From contig DASUMP010000160.1 in NCBI GenBank assembly GCA_036277635.1, positions 1-26,606 on the forward strand: a stretch of 26,606 nt of DNA, read 5' to 3'. Position numbers and translations under genes: made by a program. Below, one piece after another: positions 21,915 to 26,606 of this stretch; position 1 is the stretch's first letter; each line of letters starts with the position of its first letter. This stretch comes from DASUMP01 sp036277635. GTDB lineage: Bacteria > Actinomycetota > Acidimicrobiia > IMCC26256 > PALSA-610. The notes below the pieces were generated by a model. That model searched no databases and was not told where the DNA came from. It saw only the letters and a program-made list of their open reading frames with translations.

Positions 21915-22761
21915 TGTCGAGGCGCAACGGCGCTCCCGCCGCCGGCGGCGGACATGGATCGCGGCGCGCTACGCGCTGCTCACGTTCCTCGCGTTCGTCG
22001 TGCTGTTCCCGGTCTACATGACCGTGGTGAACTCGTTGTTGCCGGCCCAACGCATCTTGGAGCGACCGCCCGCGTTGTTCCCGACGAGTCCGAAGTGGGG
22101 CCAGTACGCCGACGCGTGGACCGACGGGAACCTGGGCCAGTACCTGCGCACGAGCTTCATCGTCACGATCGCGATCACGATCGCGCAGGTCATCACCTCG
22201 GTGCTCGCGGCGTACGCCTTCGCGTTCCTCGACTTCCCGTTCAAGCGCACCATCTTCGTCGTGTTCCTCACGACGCTCATGGTGCCGTTCGAGGTGACGA
22301 TCATCACGAACTTCCAGACCGTCTCCGACCTCGGGTGGCTCAACTCGTACCAGGGGCTCGTCGTGCCGTTCCTCGCGACCGGGTTCGGGGCGTTCCTGCT
22401 CCGCCAGGCGTTCCTCACGTTGCCGAAAGATCTCGAGGAGGCGGCCCGTCTCGACGGCTACGGGCACTGGCGGTTCCTCGCGCGGATCGTCGTGCCGCTC
22501 TCCCGTCCGGCGATCGGTGCGCTGTCGGTGTTCTCGTTCCTCCTCGCATGGAACCAATACCTGTGGCCGTTGTTGATCGCCGACAACGACGACTACCGCA
22601 CCGTGCAGGTGGGCCTGCGCCAGCTCTCCCGCACGAACCTGTCGGAGTTCCCGACGACGTTCGCGGGCACGATCCTCGCCGCCCTGCCGCTCGTGATCCT
22701 GCTGATCGTCTTCTCCAAGCAGCTCGTGCGGGGCCTCACGGCGGGCGCGGTCAAGGGATAG
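21904..22761 (+). CDS. ABC importer permease, UgpE/MalG type
   Basis: The 285-residue protein has an Arg-rich cytoplasmic N-terminus (RRSRRRRR) and six membrane segments. The EAA coupling loop reads EEAARLDGYGHWRFLARIVVPLSRP at about 178-202, and FSFLLAWNQYLWPLLIA near 212-228 is the typical UgpE/MalG helix around the conserved WNQ/WNE. It is the second half of the importer pore. ATG 21904 lies inside the end of the preceding permease gene, so the two are translationally coupled. A 7-bp-stem hairpin begins right at the stop codon, before the first binding-protein gene. Confidence 0.92.
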   Translation: MTVDVEAQRRSRRRRRTWIAARYALLTFLAFVVLFPVYMTVVNSLLPAQRILERPPALFPTSPKWGQYADAWTDGNLGQYLRTSFIVTIAITIAQVITSVLAAYAFAFLDFPFKRTIFVVFLTTLMVPFEVTIITNFQTVSDLGWLNSYQGLVVPFLATGFGAFLLRQAFLTLPKDLEEAARLDGYGHWRFLARIVVPLSRPAIGALSVFSFLLAWNQYLWPLLIADNDDYRTVQVGLRQLSRTNLSEFPTTFAGTILAALPLVILLIVFSKQLVRGLTAGAVKG

Positions 22762-22790
22762 GACGCCGCCGTTCGTCCTTCGACGGCGTC
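22762..22790 (+). other. Intercistronic hairpin between permease and first binding-protein gene
   Basis: GACGCCG (22762-22768) and CGGCGTC (22784-22790) can pair around a 15-base loop. Such hairpins between transporter cistrons often protect or trim the message so that the binding protein is made in excess. The stem is short and no U-run follows, so the role is uncertain. Confidence 0.4.
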
Positions 22791-22809
22791 GACGGGCCAT
22801 GATGGGGCC

Positions 22810-24219
22810 ATGAGAACTCGCGTCTTCGTCCTCGGTCTCGTGCTCGTCCTCGTCGCGGCTGCGTGTGGTGGCGGCGACGACGGCGGCGACGATGGTGGCA
22901 ACGGTGGGGGCGACAACGAGTCGCTCGCCGATCTGTGCCCGCTCGGAGCGATCGACGCACGCGATGACGCGAGCGCGCCGGTCGAGATCGTCTACTGGCA
23001 CTCGATGCAAGATGCGCTCGAGCGCACCCTCGAAGAGCTCGTGGCCGAATTCGAGGCGGCCGAGCCCGACGTGCGGGTCCGCCTCGTGAACCAGACGAGC
23101 TACCAGGACACCCTCGAGAAGTACCGCGTGTCGCTCGGCGGTGGCGACCTCCCCGACCTCGTGCAGGTCGAAGACACCGGCACCCAGGTGATGGTCGACA
23201 GCCAGAGCACGATCCCGGCCCAGGCCTGCATCGACGCCGGCGATCTCGATGTGTCCGATCTCATCGAGCGCGTGCCCGCGTACTACTCGGTGGAAGACGT
23301 GCTCTACCCGGTGCCGTTCAACGTCTCGAATCCGATCCTCTACTACAACAAGAACGCGTTCGAAGCGGCCGGTCTCGACCCCGAGAAGCCGCCCGCCACG
23401 CTCGACGAAGTGCGCGAGTACTCGCAGCAGATCGTCGACAACACCGACTATCCGACCGGCATCACGTTCATCCGCAACGGATGGTTCCTCGAGCACTGGC
23501 TCGCGATGGCCGGCGAGCTGTACGCGAACAACGGGAACGGCCGCGAAGCGCGCGCCGACGAGGTGCTCTTCGACGGCGAGACCGCGATCGAGATGTTCGA
23601 GTGGCTCGACGCGATGGTCGCCGACGGACTCGCCCGCGACGTCGGTGGCGGGGCGGCGAACATCGAGCACTTCCTCGCGATCGGGAACAACAACGCGGCG
23701 ATGACGTGGGACACGTCGGCCGCGCTCGGGCAGGTCCTCGACGTCTTGCCCCAGTTCCCTGACGTGACGTTGGGTGCCGGTCCGTTGCCGGGTCCCGAGG
23801 GCGAAGGTGGCGTGCTCGTGGGTGGCGCGGCGAACTACATCGTGCGCTCCGACGCGCCGGAGCGCATGGAAGCGGCCTACCGCTTCGCCAAGTTCCTCGT
23901 CGAGGCGCAGTCGCAGGCGACCTGGTCGGCGGGTACCGGGTACGTGCCGATCAACGAGGGCGCGCTCGAGCTCTCACCGTTGCGGGAACGCTGGGAGGAG
24001 CTGCCCGAGTTCCGGATCTCCTACGACCAGCTCGTCGGTGCCGAGAACAACGACGCCACCGCAGGCCCCGTGCTCGGTGCGTACCAGGCGATCCGCGACG
24101 AAGTCGAGAAGGCGATGGAGACGATCTTCACGACGGCGACGCCGGCCACAGAAGCCCTCGCGGCGGCGAAGGCCGCGGGCGACGCCGAGCTCCAGGAGTA
24201 CAACCAGCGCGTCGAGTGA
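22810..24219 (+). CDS. Extracellular solute-binding lipoprotein, UgpB-like (copy 1)
   Basis: The 469-residue protein has a lipoprotein signal peptide with lipobox VAAAC and lipidated C19, then a Gly/Asp linker (about 20-36). The mature part is a family 1 binding protein: VEIVYWHSMQDALERTLEEL at the start, GGDLPDLVQVED, and PFNVSNPILYYNKNAFEAAGLDP, which is close to the UgpB wording for glycerol-3-phosphate-type binders. C43 and C140 are shared with the second copy and may form a disulphide. It would deliver substrate to the permeases encoded upstream. ATG 22810 has only a poor GGGG ribosome site very close to it. Ligand is uncertain; sugar, polyol or glycerophosphodiester are all possible. 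Confidence 0.92.
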   Translation: MRTRVFVLGLVLVLVAAACGGGDDGGDDGGNGGGDNESLADLCPLGAIDARDDASAPVEIVYWHSMQDALERTLEELVAEFEAAEPDVRVRLVNQTSYQDTLEKYRVSLGGGDLPDLVQVEDTGTQVMVDSQSTIPAQACIDAGDLDVSDLIERVPAYYSVEDVLYPVPFNVSNPILYYNKNAFEAAGLDPEKPPATLDEVREYSQQIVDNTDYPTGITFIRNGWFLEHWLAMAGELYANNGNGREARADEVLFDGETAIEMFEWLDAMVADGLARDVGGGAANIEHFLAIGNNNAAMTWDTSAALGQVLDVLPQFPDVTLGAGPLPGPEGEGGVLVGGAANYIVRSDAPERMEAAYRFAKFLVEAQSQATWSAGTGYVPINEGALELSPLRERWEELPEFRISYDQLVGAENNDATAGPVLGAYQAIRDEVEKAMETIFTTATPATEALAAAKAAGDAELQEYNQRVE

Positions 24220-24290
24220 CCTCCGTGCGTCGCGACGCTCGGGACCTCCGGCCGGGTCATTCGGTCCTGGGAGCGCGCGCGTACACGTCG

Positions 24291-24296
24291 TAGCGT
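24291..24296 (+). promoter_or_regulatory. Candidate promoter of the second binding-protein gene
   Basis: TAGCGT, the same hexamer seen at other promoters here, lies in the 107-base gap between the two binding-protein genes. GGAGG (24317-24321) stands 5 bases before ATG 24327. The second gene may therefore be transcribed on its own. Confidence 0.4.
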
Positions 24297-24326
24297 TCGT
24301 GGTGTCCCTCGTGCTCGGAGGTCCGC

Positions 24327-25745
24327 ATGTCGCGTCGTGTCTTCGTGTCGCTCGCCCTCGTGTTCGCGCTGCTCGCCGCCGCCTGCGGCGGTGACGACGG
24401 CGGTTCGGACAACGGTGGTGGTGGCGGCGACGGTGACGGCGCCGCGGTCGACGCGGCGCTGTGCGGTCTCGACGAGTTCGCGGCCGCCGACGGTCCGATC
24501 GACGTCACGTTCTGGCACCAGCAGGGCGACGAGAACGAGCAGGCGCTCATCGCGCTGACGGACCGCTTCAACGAGTCGCAGGATGCGGTGCGCGTCGAGC
24601 TGGTCCTCTTCCCCGACTACGAGGACCTCTTCACGAAGTACCGCGCGTCGCTGAGCGGCGGTGACCTCCCCGACCTCCTCGTCCTCGAGGAGACGACGGT
24701 GCAGTCGATGGTCGACAGTCAGAGCACGATCCCGATGCAAGCGTGCATCGACGCCGACGACGTCGACCTGTCGGACTTCCTGCCGCGCGCGGTCGCGTAC
24801 TACACGACCGAAGACGTGCTGCGGGCGATGCCGTGGAACATCTCGAACCCGATCCTCTGGTACGACCGGGCCGCGTTCCGAGCCGCTGGACTCGACCCGG
24901 ACGATCCGCCCGAGACGCTCGCCGAGGTACGCGAGTACTCGCAGCAGATCGTCGACTCCGGTGCCGCGGAATACGGCATCGCACTGCGCACGCAGGACTA
25001 CTACAACGAGTTCTGGTACGCGAAGGGCGGCCAGGAGTACGTGAACAACGGCAACGGTCGCGACGCGCGCGCGACGGCCGCGCAGCTCGACACCGACTTC
25101 GGACTCGAGCTGTGGACCTGGTGGGACGACATGGTCTCGTCGAAGCTCGCACTGAACACGGGATCCGCGAGCGGCAACGTCGATCACATGTTCTCGCTCG
25201 CCAACAACGAGGCGGCGATGACGATCGAGGCGTCGTCGGCGCTCGGCCCCGCGCTCGCGGTGCTGAACAGCGGTCAGTTCGCCGACGTCGACATCACGAC
25301 CGCGCCGCTCCCCGGTCTCGAGCCCGGCGGGGGCGTCCCCGTGGGCGATGGCGCGCTGTGGATCGTCGCCGACTCCGCTCCCGAGGAGCGTGCCGCGGCG
25401 TGGCAGTTCGTGAAGTGGCTGACCGAGCCCGAGCAGCAAGCTGAGCTGCACATCGCCGTGGGCTACGTGCCCGTACGCATGAGTGCGGTCGAGGATCCCG
25501 GCGTGCAGGCGAAGTGGGCGGAGCTGCCCGTGTACCGCACGGCGTACGACCAGCTCGTCGAGGGTCCCACCGACGCCGCGACCGCCGGATCCGTCATCGG
25601 TGACTACCAGGGCGTCCGCGACGCGGTCACGCGGGGGCTCGAAGCGATGTTGAGCGGTGAGCTGACCCCCGCCGAGGCGTTGGCGCGCGCGCAGCAGGAA
25701 GCCGACGACGCGATCGCGTCGTACAACGCGCGCGTCGGCGGCTGA
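24327..25745 (+). CDS. Extracellular solute-binding lipoprotein, UgpB-like (copy 2)
   Basis: The 472-residue protein has lipobox LAAAC with C20, followed by a Gly/Asp/Ser linker (21-38). It is clearly a paralogue of the preceding gene: shared blocks include SLSGGDLPDL, MVDSQSTIP-x-QACIDA, EYSQQIVD, NNGNGR and GYVP, and cysteines C46 and C140 correspond to C43 and C140. The ligand region differs: the first copy has RNGWFLEHWLAMAGELY where this one has RTQDYYNEFWYAKGGQEY, and aromatic residues are more frequent (WTWWDDM). This suggests a different but related ligand using the same transporter. It has a good GGAGG ribosome-binding site and probably its own promoter. It converges on the gene at 25758 with a 12-base gap. 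Confidence 0.92.
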   Translation: MSRRVFVSLALVFALLAAACGGDDGGSDNGGGGGDGDGAAVDAALCGLDEFAAADGPIDVTFWHQQGDENEQALIALTDRFNESQDAVRVELVLFPDYEDLFTKYRASLSGGDLPDLLVLEETTVQSMVDSQSTIPMQACIDADDVDLSDFLPRAVAYYTTEDVLRAMPWNISNPILWYDRAAFRAAGLDPDDPPETLAEVREYSQQIVDSGAAEYGIALRTQDYYNEFWYAKGGQEYVNNGNGRDARATAAQLDTDFGLELWTWWDDMVSSKLALNTGSASGNVDHMFSLANNEAAMTIEASSALGPALAVLNSGQFADVDITTAPLPGLEPGGGVPVGDGALWIVADSAPEERAAAWQFVKWLTEPEQQAELHIAVGYVPVRMSAVEDPGVQAKWAELPVYRTAYDQLVEGPTDAATAGSVIGDYQGVRDAVTRGLEAMLSGELTPAEALARAQQEADDAIASYNARVGG

Positions 25746-25757
25746 CCCCGGCTGCGC

Positions 25758-26483
25758 TCATTCCTGTTGCCAAGGGCGGTGGCGCCAGGAGCGGCGGCGG
25801 GGGAAGGGTTCGGGGTGGGGTTGGAGGCGGCTCTCGGTCCAGCCCTGCGGTGGGGTCCAAGGATCGACGGTGTTGTCGAGGGTGAATTCCTGGCGCGATC
25901 GGCGCCGGCGGTGCGGTGAGAGTTCGCACGCTTCGTAGGTGCCACGCGCGGTGCGGTGGGCGCGGCCGTTCTCGTGTTCGTAGGCGAGGGCGTCGGCGAG
26001 CTGTTGGACGGGGTGCCGGCCGGCGAGGACGTAGCCGCGGTGGTGGAGTCGTCGGTGGATCTCGAAGAGCGTGAGCGGCTCGCGCGCGTCGACGAGGATC
26101 GCCAGCGCGGCGTAGCGCAGGTCAGCAGCGCGCAGCGGGGTGGCGTTGGGCGCGGGGGGTGGGAGCGGCGGTGGGCCGCCGTGGGTCGTGTGGCGGAGGC
26201 CTTGGACGAGGTGCCGATCGAGCTCGGGCCACATGACCGCGCGGAGCACCGCCAAGTCTTCGCGCACTTCCGCCATCTGGCACGCGAGGTCGTGTTGCGC
26301 CGCCGCCAGGCGATGGGCGCGGGCGAGGAGCTGGGAGCGGCGGGCGACGATGTCGGGGCGGCCGGGCGCGAAGTGCTCGTGCGCCGGCGGCCGTTGCGGC
26401 TGGGGGCTGCGGGGTCGTTGCCGCCGGCGCGCGAGGACGAGACGTTGCGGGTCGAACGCGGCGGAGCGTGGGGGTCGCGACAC
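25758..26483 (-). CDS. Unrecognised basic protein with a winged-helix-like region
   Basis: From GTG 26483 the protein has 241 residues; I recognise no family. About 46-88 is a helical, possibly coiled region (ARRSQLLARAHRLAAAQHD). A Pro-rich linker (PPPLPPPAP, about 103-112) follows. Residues 118-182 read like a small winged helix: a first helix LRYAALAILVD, EPLTLFEIHRRLHHRGY, then PVQQLADALAYEHENGRAHRTARGTYE, where the last part resembles a wing. The tail (about 190-241) is very rich in Arg, Pro and Trp and may bind nucleic acid. GTG 26483 is preferred because GGGAGGG lies 5 bases upstream; an earlier in-frame GTG at 26549 overlaps the -10 hexamer TAGCGT. The importer genes next to it do not suggest a shared role. 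Confidence 0.65.
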   Translation of the reverse strand: MSRPPRSAAFDPQRLVLARRRQRPRSPQPQRPPAHEHFAPGRPDIVARRSQLLARAHRLAAAQHDLACQMAEVREDLAVLRAVMWPELDRHLVQGLRHTTHGGPPPLPPPAPNATPLRAADLRYAALAILVDAREPLTLFEIHRRLHHRGYVLAGRHPVQQLADALAYEHENGRAHRTARGTYEACELSPHRRRRSRQEFTLDNTVDPWTPPQGWTESRLQPHPEPFPRRRSWRHRPWQQE

Positions 26484-26547
26484 GGGTTCCCTCCCGGCGT
26501 TGCGGTCGTCGTGGCGGGGGAAGCCGGTCCGTGGTCGATCAGCGCGC

Positions 26548-26553
26548 ACGCTA
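26548..26553 (-). promoter_or_regulatory. -10 element of the winged-helix-like gene
   Basis: Minus-strand TAGCGT would start transcription near 26541, giving a leader of roughly 57 bases that ends with GGGAGGG and GTG 26483. It overlaps the alternative upstream GTG, arguing against that start. The remaining bases to 26606 show no further feature. Confidence 0.45.
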
Positions 26554-26606
26554 CCGAGGGGGTGCGACAGTCTCAGCGGGGGTGGGTGCGCGAGTCGTGG
26601 GGGGGG

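Noticed and set aside
22862..22917. Gly/Asp-coding GGC/GAC-rich repeats after the lipoprotein cysteine, also at 24385-24440
   Set aside because: They look like a tandem repeat but are the ordinary flexible linker between the lipid anchor and the binding domain.
24243..24269. GGACC/GGTCC inverted repeat between the two binding-protein genes
   Set aside because: The arms are only 5 bp around a long loop, below what I would call a terminator or operator in DNA of this composition.
26549..26549. GTG 26549 as start of the winged-helix-like gene
   Set aside because: It overlaps the TAGCGT -10 hexamer, so it would lie upstream of the transcript. GTG 26483 has an excellent ribosome-binding site.
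1..26606. Search for CRISPR arrays, tRNA or rRNA genes, transposases, integrases, toxin-antitoxin pairs or phage genes
   Set aside because: None was seen by eye. All genes have similar composition and there is no direct-repeat boundary that would mark an inserted element.

Overview
The window comes from a very GC-rich chromosome. Codons end almost always in G or C, and many starts are GTG. There is a CGAAC-N4-GTTCG LexA box, an F420-type luciferase-like oxidoreductase, several acyl-CoA-degrading enzymes and many probable leaderless promoters. This points to an actinobacterium; an Acidimicrobiia-like or mycobacterial-type lineage is my inference, not shown by a marker gene. I found no rRNA, tRNA, CRISPR array, insertion sequence or phage gene. 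No stretch longer than about 300 bases lacks a gene.

Layout. (1) 1-3052: the N-terminal part of a DEDDh exonuclease running off the left edge, with LexA boxes in its promoter; a small Cys4 protein; a YjbQ-family protein; a coiled-coil NYN-domain ribonuclease; and a second small Cys4 protein behind a 35-bp palindrome. (2) 3068-4366: an amidohydrolase-2 family enzyme. (3) 4511-9869: a MacB/FtsX-type ABC exporter (permease and ATPase) divergent from a histidine kinase and NarL-type response regulator, with a 28-bp palindrome between them. (4) 9876-19874: a catabolic block with a cytochrome P450, a DoxX protein, a fused beta-alpha electron transfer flavoprotein, a thiolase, an LLM oxidoreductase, two divergent and complementary acyl-CoA dehydrogenases and a fused two-domain CoA-transferase. 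(5) 19942-25745: an UgpB/UgpA/UgpE/UgpC-type sugar or glycerol-phosphate importer with two tandem paralogous binding lipoproteins. (6) 25758-26483: an unrecognised basic protein with a winged-helix-like region.

The most interesting signal is a shared palindromic operator, TGAC-N6-GTCA. It lies at five promoter positions: before the amidohydrolase, between P450 and DoxX, between ETF and thiolase, before the LLM oxidoreductase, and between the two acyl-CoA dehydrogenases. At the last position it is the core of a 40-bp palindrome that contains both start codons. In most cases the operator overlaps or directly follows a TANNNT -10 element, as expected for a repressor site. I infer one regulon, probably under a TetR-type repressor encoded outside the window. 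It would control a pathway that oxidises an acyl-CoA substrate (two-subunit dehydrogenase with ETF as acceptor), cleaves it by thiolysis, and includes a monooxygenase, an F420 enzyme and a CoA-transferase or ring hydrolase. A steroid-, terpenoid- or branched-acid-like substrate fits but is not proven.
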